DNA of 64,000 bases from Drosophila persimilis (taxonomy: Eukaryota > Arthropoda > Insecta > Diptera > Drosophilidae), in NCBI RefSeq assembly GCF_003286085.1, contig NW_020825294.1, forward strand, positions 11,306,501 through 11,370,500, in the 5' to 3' direction. Positions 33,947 through 44,770 of the stretch are shown here, in pieces; positions within the stretch are counted from its first letter, which is position 1, and each line of letters starts with the position of its first letter. A model generated the notes under the pieces. That model saw only the letters and a program-made list of their open reading frames with translations, had not been told where the DNA came from and ran no database searches. Made by a program: the position numbers and the translations under genes.

Positions 33947-35536
33947 CTACTCGCCGGGACACGCCAACTGGTATAGAAACTGCACCAAAGTTCTAGTGGG
34001 GCGTCCTGTCATTTGGCCCGCTCGGAGATACGGTATCAGGCCGTACGTCGACATTAGCCCTGTGCCAAACGTGTCCAGATGAGCCCAATCGGAGCAGGGG
34101 ACCAGCTCGTGGAGCACTGCAGCCGCCAGACAAGACGAGGCAAGCCCATCACCATCGTTGGAGAGATCAAAACTTCTGTGATTTGCCACCCGGCGCTTGT
34201 AGAAGTCCCACAGCGGGAATCTCCACAGCCGATCTCCGGTGAGTGACCCAGCCTTCTGGAACTGCTTCCAGACGAAGTGCGAATTAGACCAGATACCCGT
34301 TGCACCGCCGCCCACGGCCTTCTTGATGCCCTTGCACATGGATCCGATGTCTACAACCAGTCGCGGCTTGTATGTCTGCTGGCCATAGATCATGGGATCC
34401 GCAATGACCACTACGCCAGCGCGGTCCATATTTCGAATTGCCATGGTCTTGGCATTTAGGAGGGTGACCACGTCTCCTGGCTTGACGGCCATGCCAGAGG
34501 GCATGTTCTCGCAGAGGGGGAGGATGGCCGTTATGTTGATGGGAAGTGACAAGCCAGCAGCCGCTCGCATGGCCGCCAGAATGGAAGCAGCTCCATTTAC
34601 ATCGCCACGAAACTCAGCCATGCCCTTGCATGGACGCAGATTGATTCCGCCCGAATTAAAGGTTAAGCCCTGGCCCACCAGCAAGATTGGCTTGTCCTCG
34701 GGCGATGTGCCGCAGTAGGCGAGCTCTAGTACGACAGGAGGCTCGCAGCTCCCCTTGGCAACCATCAGGAAGGAGTGCAGCCGCTGCTGCTCGATCCACT
34801 CCATGGTGCGCACCTCCACGGTGATGCCGCACGGGCATAGCATATCCACACCAACCTGTGCCACAGCGGTGGGTGTCATGCAGTTGGCCGGAGCCTCGCT
34901 GATTCTGCGTGAGAGGTTCTGCGCCTCCGCCTTGAAGAGGCCTCTCGTCCAAGAGTCAGTATCGGGCGAATCAAATAACTCCAGCTTGGGCTGGATCGAG
35001 CGTAACTTTTTGGACAGATTCTCCTCGAAGCGCCAAATGGCCAGGGTTGCGCCCTCGGCCGCCTGCTCCGGGTAGTCCATGTTATCCACATGGACCTCAA
35101 TACATTCGATTTCTTGCAACGACCTGGCACCCACGCCTGCGGCTACGCGGACATTCTCCATGCCCTCGTCGAGCATCTCCAGTTCATTGAAGCCTATGCC
35201 TTCTATACCAACGCCCACCACGCACACCGACTGGAACTCTTCGTCGATGTTGTTGAAAACCTTGCCGCGCCCCAGGCGACCACTGATCTTGGTCTCGCAT
35301 ATCAGCTCATTCAGTTTGCCGTTCAGACGGTCGTCGATCTTCTCGCCAGCTGGCGTCAGACGTGGCCCCCTGTCCGCCTCCTTCTCGTACAGCCCCAGGA
35401 CGAGTCCTTTTCCTCCCTTATGGGCGTCGGCACAGGCGATCGATGCAAGATGCCGCTGGTTCAAAACCAGACGGCCGATCAGGTCGTGGCTCACGCTCTT
35501 CACCACTGACCGGGCCATCAGCAGTCGCGAACTCAT
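33947..35536 (-). CDS. Sperm leucyl-aminopeptidase-like protein (S-Lap type, M17), predicted catalytically dead
   Basis: An intronless ORF of 529 aa, full length for the M17 family. Residues 1-40 are basic and amphipathic (SSRLLMARSVVKS), fitting a mitochondrial presequence. The N-terminal domain spans roughly 45-200 and the catalytic domain 205-529, with SEAPANCMTPTAVAQVG, the metal-site motif and the LDTFGTG end. In bovine LAP the ligands are K250, D255, D273, D332 and E334, with K262 and R336 catalytic. Here the motif reads GQGLTFNSGGINLRP and NMDRAGV: Q289, N294, D312, D371, A373, with R301 and V375. Three of five ligands and both catalytic residues are therefore changed. Drosophila S-Laps are abundant sperm proteins of the mitochondrial derivatives, and several have lost activity. 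A TATA box lies 52-59 bp upstream of the ATG. A structural role in sperm is inference. Confidence 0.93.
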   Translation of the reverse strand: MSSRLLMARSVVKSVSHDLIGRLVLNQRHLASIACADAHKGGKGLVLGLYEKEADRGPRLTPAGEKIDDRLNGKLNELICETKISGRLGRGKVFNNIDEEFQSVCVVGVGIEGIGFNELEMLDEGMENVRVAAGVGARSLQEIECIEVHVDNMDYPEQAAEGATLAIWRFEENLSKKLRSIQPKLELFDSPDTDSWTRGLFKAEAQNLSRRISEAPANCMTPTAVAQVGVDMLCPCGITVEVRTMEWIEQQRLHSFLMVAKGSCEPPVVLELAYCGTSPEDKPILLVGQGLTFNSGGINLRPCKGMAEFRGDVNGAASILAAMRAAAGLSLPINITAILPLCENMPSGMAVKPGDVVTLLNAKTMAIRNMDRAGVVVIADPMIYGQQTYKPRLVVDIGSMCKGIKKAVGGGATGIWSNSHFVWKQFQKAGSLTGDRLWRFPLWDFYKRRVANHRSFDLSNDGDGLASSCLAAAVLHELVPCSDWAHLDTFGTGLMSTYGLIPYLRAGQMTGRPTRTLVQFLYQLACPGE

Positions 35537-35587
35537 GATTGTATATGTATATGTGTCGATGTGAGCTGTATAAAAGTAAATAAGGAT

Positions 35588-35595
35588 TATTTATA
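35588..35595 (-). promoter_or_regulatory. TATA box of the M17 gene
   Basis: TATAAATA on the minus strand, 52-59 bp before the ATG, predicts a 5' UTR of only about 25-30 nt. Very short 5' UTRs are common in Drosophila testis-expressed genes. Confidence 0.55.
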
Positions 35596-36201
35596 GCATA
35601 GTCGAAAAATACAAAATATGAATACTAACGCGAACTGAGTTGATCGTCAGCTTTTTGATTTATGGCTTAGACCACTTTTCCTGCAACTTCAAAGAGCATA
35701 ATTATTAGATAGATCAGAAATGTGGCAGCAAAATGGGTTTACTATGATAGCTTAAGGGACGGTTACAAATATATCTTAATAATTGCGTAAAAATCCATAC
35801 CAGTCTATGGTACCTTCACTAATTATGTACATATGGATTTAATTTATAGTTTAGTTTTTTGAGAGCACCCCCAAGAACCTGCTTACAGAAGTCTCTATAG
35901 CGCTTTATATAAGTGGGGATACGTAGTAGCTGGGCTTAAACTCACCATCAAGTAAAAACGATGAACAGATTGGGGAGGATCGGAAAACCCTCTGATCCTT
36001 TTGAGCTGCTGCAGGTCCTGTAGTTGTGAATGTTTTCTATATTTCGATCAACCGAATCGCTATGCAGTACTGAAGAAATCGAGGCAGAATGTCAGGAAGT
36101 TTTCGTGTTACAAAAAAGGGTGAAAAATACTTGGTGTTAAAATATTTAGATAGAAAGTGATTTGATATGCTAGGATTGCTAGCAATGCTTGCTAGGATTG
36201 T
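35596..36201. other. Non-coding stretch
   Basis: Upstream region of the M17 gene; AT-rich with no other gene or repeat that I can name. A GCTAGGATTG word is doubled near 36170-36200. Confidence 0.45.
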
Positions 36202-36449
36202 TATACCCAGTACTCGAAGAGTTTAAAGATATATTAGTTTTGTGGTATATGTGGATGAATGATGCGATTTCAGCTATATATTCTTGTCTATGTGTCTGTC
36301 TCTCCGTCTGTTCTTCCGTCCCGATACGCGGGTAGTCTCTCACCAGCCCCGTTCCGCCTCAACAAACGACGAACATCTCTGACATTCCAAATTTGAAAGA
36401 TAAAGATAAACGGATGAGTACCGAATAATGCCGCGACACGCAACGTTAC
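36202..36449 (+). mobile_element. DINE-1-like element, internally deleted copy
   Basis: It starts TATACCCAGTACTCGAAGAG, then ATATTAGTTTTGTGGTA, the TCTGTCTCTCCGTCTG run and the ACGACGAACATC region. It ends AGTACCGAATAATGCC...CGCAACGTTAC, matching the ends of the 4548 copy. The middle third is missing. Confidence 0.72.
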
Positions 36450-36881
36450 AACTAGTTCATTTTATATTTATTTAATTAAGAACATCCCCTAGTTGTAAGC
36501 ATTGAATGTGACTTGGATAAATCGTCTTTCAGAATTCAGATAAATTCTTATCATCAAAAAATATACATTGTTAAGATCTTAGGCCATTAAATGAATGTGA
36601 GCGTAATCGGATAGTCATAGTCGTGCAAAGAACCCAAATGAATGCATTTTCATAATTTTCGATTGAAGGAGCTCAAATAATAAGAAAACTAATATGATTA
36701 AGTCGAAAGCATAGAACGTTCAGCATTAAAAAAACCACCAACCACCTTTCAGATCTTCAGCGCAACTCCTGTTGGGTTATGCAGCCCAATATTAGCCAAT
36801 ATTCCAAAGATAATAGATTATTATTGGTTGTTGTTTGCCTGCAAACTGTACCACATTGTAGTATATACTATGAGAGTGAAA

Positions 36882-36889
36882 TATAAATA
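36882..36889 (+). promoter_or_regulatory. TATA box candidate upstream of the cysteine-rich gene
   Basis: TATAAATA, about 110 bp before the first clearly coding sequence at 36999. If used, transcription would start near 36910. An alternative first exon further upstream (ATG near 36775, MQPNISQYS followed by LLLVVVCLQ) would place this inside an intron. Confidence 0.3.
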
Positions 36890-36998
36890 CTTTTTGGATG
36901 TTTTACTTCTCCAAACACGAATTTATTTTCCTGATGGGCCATTTAGAATGATCGAGCGTCGAGCGGCTTATCACCTGCGGCGGATGGCGCAATAATAA

Positions 36999-37723
36999 GA
37001 TTTCTCAAAAACTAGTTTGGCTTTACGCCTGACGAGGACTCTGGGAGCACATCCAAGCCCCGAGGAGGCCGAAGCCGACAGGGCCCGATTCATGAGAGTG
37101 CTTCTAGGCGATCCGACGTACTCCAGTCGAGGCAACGAATTCCTGGGTAATTTCTCGGCTAACATAAATTTCCAAATCAATGGACTCAGCGCTTGAAGTC
37201 CCTTCCAGTGTATGCCCGATGACAACAAGCGCCTCCGCCACTAAGCCGGAGCCTATATCCGCCCGCAGCGAGCTCTGCCGACTGGAATGCCACCAGTGCC
37301 GAAGCGGGAGAGAGCTTCAAATGCTTCACCTTTGGGCGAGGGGGGCTCGGCTACCATTGCTTCGACTACGACTTCGACTTATCTTATCAGAGAGGGGAAA
37401 TAGATGGCATTTATATTTGGGGCTACATCTCTGAGCCGCAAGAAGATCTTGGCGGTGTTAGCAACTCCCAAGCGCCTCGCGAACTGATCGGGAAGTGCAC
37501 TTGGCCCGGAATCCAGTCAAACCTGATACCACATGGATACTGTAACGAGAACTTTATTGATTACAAGTGCTGTAAAGAAGCTTACGAGCTGGTTACGTTA
37601 AATAACGCTCCTATGCATTACACGAACACAGGACAGTCCCCGACGAAGTGTAACGAGGAATATCTCCACTATTCTCAATGCGTACCGGAGAACATATTGT
37701 GGGCTCTGACAGCAGATAAATAG
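36999..37723 (+). CDS. Cysteine-rich protein, two exons visible, 5' end unresolved
   Basis: Exon A is open at 36999-37146 (for example EEAEADRARFMRVLLGDP) and exon B runs 37269-37723. They join in phase through a 122-nt intron with donor GTAATT and acceptor CCCGCAG. The intron contains a CTAAC branch sequence and removes two stop codons. The joined protein continues SSADWNATSAEAGESFKCF and ends CVPENILWALTADK at TAG 37721-37723. It has about ten cysteines including a KCC pair, N-glycosylation sites and aromatic-rich segments, typical of a secreted fly protein. I do not recognise the family. Two adjacent in-frame TAA codons at 36993-36998 mean an upstream exon must supply the start; an alternative is that the gene is broken. 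Another acceptor (CTTCCAG, ending 37208) would break the frame. An AATAAA-like site follows near 37810. Confidence 0.55.
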
Positions 37724-40700
37724 ACCGTATTTAACAACCAGAATATGGTTCTTAATGATATTTTATATTTTTATTTGTATTCTAATTCTATCCTAAGGGT
37801 AGAAGCAAAAATAAATACCAATTGAGAGAAGGTGTCATCACAATTTTGAAAATATTTTATTTTTCAGCTTGGCGACAAAACCAAGTTTTAATTGACACAA
37901 TGGGCTCCCACCTCCTCTTCCTACAGGGTTTTGTTGTCAAACCACAAGCAATATTCACCAGCAAATCCTGGACAAATTCTTAGTTTCCTAGTCGAGACCA
38001 GAAGCCAACGTGGTCTGCATAAATTGAGGTCAATAAGAGGCAACAACTCGGGACACAAAAAGAAAAACTCGTCTCAAATTAATACGAAAAGTTTCTTGAT
38101 TATTTGCGAATCACCTGAACAGCCTGGAAACAGAAACACAAACACCAAAAGCAACAGCAAGAAGCCACAAATGTTTTCCATGTTTGAAAGCTAACGTCAC
38201 ATGAGACACAGTCTACGTCGCAGTCTCTCTGGGGAAAACTTTTAGCCAAAGAAGACGGAGACACACCAGGGAACTCACTAGGGGCCAGAGATGTCAAGAA
38301 TCTAACTAATCCGCCACTCCCTCTGCCGACTCACAGGGTACACGGCTGGTTAGTCAAACAGAAAAGATAAAGAAAAATTCTTAACTCGGTTTGATTTTAC
38401 TCGGAGGCAGAAATTTGTTGGCGGCTTGTTGCGCGTGCCATTTAAAATTGTGCAACCGTGCGTATGCTTAATGTTTTTCATATGTATGAACCACCGACAC
38501 GGCCACGGCCACGGGCACGGCCCCGGCGTGACAGGCCACCGAAATTGAAATTCAACATACATCACACCCAGGGACTTCAACCGATTTCAGTCGAGTCGAG
38601 TCGGGATGAGTTGAGTTGACTTGACTTGACTCCGCGTCAAGTTCGAGTAGAGTTGACTTTTTGGCTGAGTGCACCAAATGATGATGTTTTAATTTTTTCG
38701 GTTAACCAAAAAAACTTTGCAGCGAAATTTTCCTTACCCAACACCGCTTTCAATCTCTCTCGCCAGCATTCGTTCCGGAAAAAAACTAATTTGTATGCCA
38801 GGCGGCAGAAGTCGTTAAGTCGTTTCAACCAGCCAAGAAACCAACCATCTTGACTTGTCTTTGAAGTTCTCAGTTTTCAAAAAAAAAAAAAAAAACTGGA
38901 AAATGCAGCCAATTTCTGTGTTAGGACTTCTCTTCCTCTGGTAGTTGTCCTCTCTCTTGCTCTACCGCTAGTGCAAATTGAATTAGTTTTGCTTGGGGAA
39001 GAGCTAATTAAAATGCCGCACATCATTTACTTGAAAATGCATTTTAAATTACACTTGAAAAATTATGTGACAATTTGCCAAAAAAAATAGCGACTGTTTG
39101 CTTCCAAAACATAAAGACCTTGCGGAAGAAAACATTCTGCAAATTGAAGTCGCGAATTTTAATTAAAATTCCTGCTCCTTAAAAATAAAACAGACAAGTG
39201 GAAAAGAGATAAATTCGCTGTATGCTGGGAGAATGTTTTCCTTGATGAAATTACTGAAAATTGAAGAAGTTGGTGAAGAACAAGTTCTTTTAGTTGTGGA
39301 TTCTGTTAATGTGTTTGTTGATCTTAGAAGCTTGAAGACGTGTGTGTTTTTTTATAATGCAGAATATAGAATTTTCTACCAATTGTTATGACATTTTTCA
39401 GCATTTGGTGATGCACATTAAACAAAAACTACTTAGGCATAAATAAATAAGGAATAAATAAATAGGAATAAATAATCAAGATAAATAACTTTGAGCACAC
39501 CTGAAATTATTCGGAAAGCTGATTTAGAATGTTTTCCTTTAAGCCAATATGCAAATCAGGCAATAATATGTCGAAATTGAACATATGTAATTTGATGAGG
39601 AAATTCTTGTGCTTCAGCTCCTGCCACTTAGGCTCCTGCCACTGCCAGCAACAATTAGTTATGCAAAGTAGCTGAAAAAGCGCCAGCTCTGAATGCTAAA
39701 AGTAGCTGCCAGGCAAGAAGACCATCAGGTTGCAAAAAGCCGTCGAAATTTTATTACTGCTCAATTGTACTGCTCTGCCTTGTGCAGAAATCAAAGCCCA
39801 TTTTGTTAGGGTTCCCCAGGCCACTCACCAGCCATTCACCCAGCCTTCAATCAGAATCAGAATCCCAATTCGAATTTCTCAATTTGCTACCCATCCTCAA
39901 TCATTCAATCTGGAAGAACAAAATGCTTTGCGTGTCCTTTGCAATTTTCTCATACATCAATTTCCATATTCATATACTCGTATGTACATACATATATACT
40001 CGTCGTATCTATATGTTACGTATTGACTCTCATGTATTTTGCAATATTTTTTGCTCTGCGACGAGAGATGGAACGACAAACGATTTTCCTTTGTTCGCAT
40101 TTTACGCACGATTTCATTTGCATTTGTGTTCCTTTGGCTTATGGTTCTCTCCCTTTATTTTTGGTTGGTTCTTTGTCTTTGGCTTTGGCTTCCCCCAAAG
40201 TCCCAAAGGAGGAGCGAATCGGTTTTAATAAAATGAATTAAGTCTCAGCTGCTGTGAAGGAAACGCTCAGTTCCACAAGGGTTCGATTGGCCTAAGATTG
40301 ACCCACTGCCGAGGTGATATTTTTCTCGAACATAGATGCATAATGAACATAGAAGTTTTTCAATAAATTGTGAATTGCTCTTATTTTTGGGCATTCGGAT
40401 AACATAAGAAATTACATTTACATATGTAATAAGACATTCTTTATGTCTTTTCCACGGTTTCACGGCTTTTTTTTCATATGTTTTGCCGTTTAAGAAATTA
40501 CTTAGATTGTTTTATGTGTTTAAAACCAGCATATACACTTTTCACATGACCAGTACTATTATAAGCTTAGTTTCTATAATAATTGATAAATAGTTTGAAT
40601 AAAATGTACATGTAGCAAGCTAACTAACTTGTTTCAGTCAATAATTTTAGTGTCCTACCGTTAATAGAAATCGTATATTTTTTCGCTAAAATGCTACATT

Positions 40701-40868
40701 GTGCGCATTCCAAGGACAGAGCATCTTCACTTTGATGGCTAGTTAACAGTGAAGACAGTGGACGAATCTTTGACTTGGCCAATAAAACTCGTATGAGCTT
40801 AAAATCGTCATTGTAATACCGAAATAAATCAAATGAAAATTTGAAAAATTAATGAACATTTTTTTAAA
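37724..40868. other. Non-coding stretch
   Basis: No gene supported. The stretch contains a GAGTCGAGTCG/TTGACTTGACT repeat near 38595-38630 and a 17-nt poly-A run at 38879-38895. Frames at 39730-40241 overlap in all three phases and look like chance. Confidence 0.45.
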
Positions 40869-41168
40869 ACGAGCGAAAACGTTGTGAGTTGCTTTCACAT
40901 ATATACCCGATACTTAGCCAGTATGGCTCCCTTCGCAAGAGGGAACAAACATTAAACGACAGAGTATGTGTGAGAGAGAGACAGAAAAACAAGTCAGAAC
41001 AGTGGAATATCGCAGGAGTGTGGACACCAAATTTGGTTTCCATTGCTCTTACAGTCTCTGAAATCTACATAGATGCTAATCGGGATGGACAGACAGACAT
41101 TGCTCTATCGCCTCGGCTTTTGAAAATCTAATATACCCCTATACTCCTTTTGAGTATCGGGTATAAAA
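40869..41168 (-). mobile_element. DINE-1-like element, inverted, internally deleted copy
   Basis: It begins with ACGAGCGAAAACGTTGTGAG and TATACCCGATACTTAGCCAG, has TGTGAGAGAGAGACAGAAAA, and ends with TTTTGAGTATCGGGTATAA. It thus retains both inverted TATACCCGATACT ends, about 265 bp apart. The copy keeps a GAGAGAGAGACAG stretch where the 581-1128 copy has GAAAAAGAGACAG. Confidence 0.82.
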
Positions 41169-44100
41169 ACTCAATCAACTGAAATTATTCCACATATATA
41201 AATTTCACAAAAAAAAGAAATACTATAAAAACTAATTTTGTAGTTAAAATATACACATTATGGTATAATTTCATTTGCATTCATTTGGTTATTCCAGCTA
41301 TCGCGGAATAGCACGCCCATTTTCGGGCGATTCGATTAATTTGTTTGGCTTGGGGCCGCATTTTAAAATGATAGAAAATATTATTCCATCATTGACAGCT
41401 GCGGTATTGCATATCAAATTTGCATTTATCATACCGACGTTGGACATAAACATATATTTGCCGAATAACAAACAATTGACCGCATTCGGTTACAGCAGAT
41501 GAAGGGGCAGCGGGAATCAAGTGCCCGTCAATGGCTGATTGAGGCAGGGATCTCCAATTTAGATGTGCGGTAAATGCCCGATGCAGTGAACATTTGTTTA
41601 TTGTACTTAAATGGATACTAAATATGGATACCAACAGTTAGTTGCGTATGTGGGCGAACTAGTTTTTAGGGTTAAGAATTCTGTTAATAATATAATAATG
41701 AAGTTTTGACAATAAGTTATGGAATTTCCGAGTGAATGAGGATATATTGGTAGCTCTTATGAATGCACCAGAATAGAAAGAATATCGGCATGCTTCCACT
41801 CGCAGTTAAACAACCTAAACAAACTCTCATATAATGTGCTTAATCTATTCGAAAAGAAACTTTAACTAATTTCACAATGAGACTTTGGGTTTTCTTCTTT
41901 ATACTCCCTTGTGGTGGTGAAGGAAACGAAAATTGCGATAAGCGACTCTGACAAACATTTATCTGCGTCGCATGCAAATTTCCCTCCATCTTCCGCCGCT
42001 CTTAAACACACCCACACACACACACACACACACACACGCATTCAAATTGGGGTCGCTGGAAACTTTCGGCTGGAGTGTCGAAAGGCAGAAGCGGCAAAAA
42101 GTATGCCACATAGATAAGAGTTCCGAAACCGGCTAACTGAAATGGGTAAGCGCAACAGAAGGATGGCATCGTCAGAAGGGAGGAAGGGCAGAGGTCGAAG
42201 CGAAGGGAGTGGCAAATGTCATGCTCATTGTTTGCGATACAATTGAAAAGTATAATTAATTAGACAGACGCAGAGTGAGGGAGGGGCAACAGCGGGAGAT
42301 AGAGGCACACACTCTTGAACTCGTATAAATGGCACTTCACTAAAGCGGCTTAGACCCAGACAGAGGAGCCAGAGCAAGAGAGGGGCCAAGAGGGCAGCAG
42401 ACCGATCCTATACAAGTACGACTACGAGTACGAGTACGTCTCTCAATCTGCACAAATCCCCTGCAAAAATGAACGACCCAAACGCATTGCAGTCCCACAC
42501 ATAAGAGTACACTTCTGGTATGGGGTATGGGGCATAGAGGAGGGAAACCATGGAGCCATGGAGTCGATGCGGACCCAAAGCCCCCTCAGCATTGTTGCCT
42601 GCAGTGTAATTAGCATATTAGACAGTTCAGTCAAGGGTCCTACACCACCGATGGCAGTGGGGTTGTGGGAATGGAGCAAATCCGAAACGAAGGCGTTCAA
42701 CCTGCCCCGATTCAATGCAATTAACGTGAGGCGCTATGAGCAGGCAGCAGCTGGAGCAATCTCGACTGTACTCTGTGCTCCGTACCTGCTGGGTTCCATC
42801 TGTTGATATGACAATTCTGATTTCCAAATTAGTCCCCATCTCCATGTGTGTGTCAGCCAAGGGGAGAGTGCAACTGTTTCACACATACCAAGACTCAAAT
42901 ATTTGGCCACTCACTCACTATATAGAAATATAAACAGAGCTGAAGTCAGTGGAGCGAAATACACACATTCAAAAGGGGGTCTTGCGTTGGATAGTTAATT
43001 TTACAGAGAAATTTCATCTATCTTGATTCCATGATTACAAATGTACCAAATCCTTTTTTTATAAAATAATAAAGTATTGGGAAAGGGAAGCGAGTGAGTC
43101 GGGGTTGGCGCATGAGTGAAGCGAGTGTGCTGTGAGCTTGCCTCTAGTTTTAAATACAATTTTCATTTCTTCCGCTTAATTCGGTGAATCGCTGACCCAT
43201 TCTATAAATAAAATAAATTCCTTTCTGAAACGAACAAGCTGAAAAGCAAACCCTTTTGGCTACGCCACTGAGTGTCGTATAATTTAGAGCCAAGTCAATT
43301 TGTTTGGCTTGCATTACAAGGCAGACGAGGACTCGGTCCGCACACTTGGGAGTACCAGAGAAATGCAATTGTCTCACTGTCTTACTGTCTCAGTGTGCGT
43401 TATCCCCCGCAATTGAATTGTAGCCCTCTCCCGCTGGGAAGAAGAGTCGGCGTCGGTATCGGGCAGATAAGAAGTAGAGAATAACACAGGCAAGCATAAT
43501 GCTCGTGTTTAAATTATAGACATTTATGCATAACACTTGGGATGCAAGACCCAAAGTTAGCCAAAGCCCGGACCGCAAACAATCAGCCCAGACAACAATG
43601 CCAGATGTCCATTCGAGGGGGGGAAAAACGAAGCGAGCTTAGTCAAAGGATATTCAAAATAAAACAATAAATGCGTCAACTATGTGCATGGCGGCAGGCA
43701 GGAGCAGGGTGTCGGGAACATTGTCCAGGCCAGGATAAAGCGCACCGGTTTGCAGCGCGCAACACTTGCAGCGAATGTCCTTTTGAAGCGCCACGATTGT
43801 TTCAGTGGTCCACACTGGGGTCCGGTCCGGACTACGTGGGGTAGGGGGATGGTACGAGCATCACCAGTCCAGTCAAATGTTGCAAAAAGTATGCGTTTTA
43901 TTTCCATTGGGGTCATCTAGCTGAATGCGTCTGGGTATTGTTTGGTTGTCTGGTCAAAGGTCGGGGTCGCTCTTCCCACAAACGATTCACTAGATAGCGT
44001 TTTTCTTTTGACTCTTGTTTTATTGGACTCTCGCAGCCGATTTAGTGGTCTTTTCTGTGACTGTTGTTAAAAGAAATATATAACTGACAGACCAAGTTTT

Positions 44101-44545
44101 CGTTGATACGAAAACGCACTTTTAGTTGATACAACTTATACGAAAGATAAATTGATTCTGAAGCAATACTGCAGGGTTGGGAAATTTACTGCCCATCTTT
44201 CTGTTTTATATTCATTAACTCATTATATTAATTCATATCCTCACTTTCCCTATTCATATGTCAAGCATTGTACATAAACGCTGAAGCATGCTCATAATTG
44301 TGTTGTTATTGCCAGTGTATGAAACTAACTGTAACGCTCTCACATGCACAGCGATGGATTCCGTGTTGGCATTGAGACCGTCGCGACGTTGCATCGCGTG
44401 ATCTTTGGCTCAACTTCTTTGCGTGGAGTGGAGCTAGTCGAAATTGCCTCGAACCGCCGAGTCATAGCCGCTTCGCTACTCAGTTAAAACAAGTTGTCGC
44501 TTGGCTTATTAACCACTAATATTAATTAGAAATAAAATCCATATA
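41169..44545. other. Non-coding stretch
   Basis: No gene supported. It includes the CA repeat at 42012-42037. A GC-richer segment at 44340-44480 contains two short overlapping minus-strand frames (starting MTRRFEAIS and MQRRDGLNAN), too short and too mixed to call. Confidence 0.45.
42012..42037 (+). repeat. (CA)n microsatellite
   Basis: Thirteen CA units, preceded by AAACACACC. Confidence 0.9.
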
Positions 44546-44770
44546 TTAAAGGGATAAAAGAGCCCACTCACTCGCAAACAAAAATAATGAGAAATCTTGT
44601 TGTCCTGTGGTTTCCATGTTTGCATCATACTTTATGAAAGCATACTGAATAGGCAACGTCCTATCGAATTCGTGGAGCTCCGTACCATTTCTCAGAAATT
44701 TTATCAACCCTCTATCATGCCTAATGGTATCTGATAATATTCCAGTTAAAGATGCAAACAAAACGCACAT
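44546..44770 (-). other. Orphan 74-codon ORF, coding status doubtful
   Basis: An ATG-led minus-strand ORF (MCVLFASLTGILSDTIRHD...). The sequence LIKFLRNGTELHEFDRTLP reads naturally and a good donor (GTGAGT) occurs near its end, so it could be an exon. No partner exon, signal peptide or domain was found. Confidence 0.2.

Noticed and set aside
34277-35564. Several long plus- and minus-strand frames
   Set aside because: All overlap the M17 coding sequence in other frames, where codon bias keeps antisense frames open.
40727-40757. Short hairpin CTTCACT...AGTGAAG as a possible microRNA precursor
   Set aside because: The stem is only about seven base pairs, too short for a microRNA precursor.
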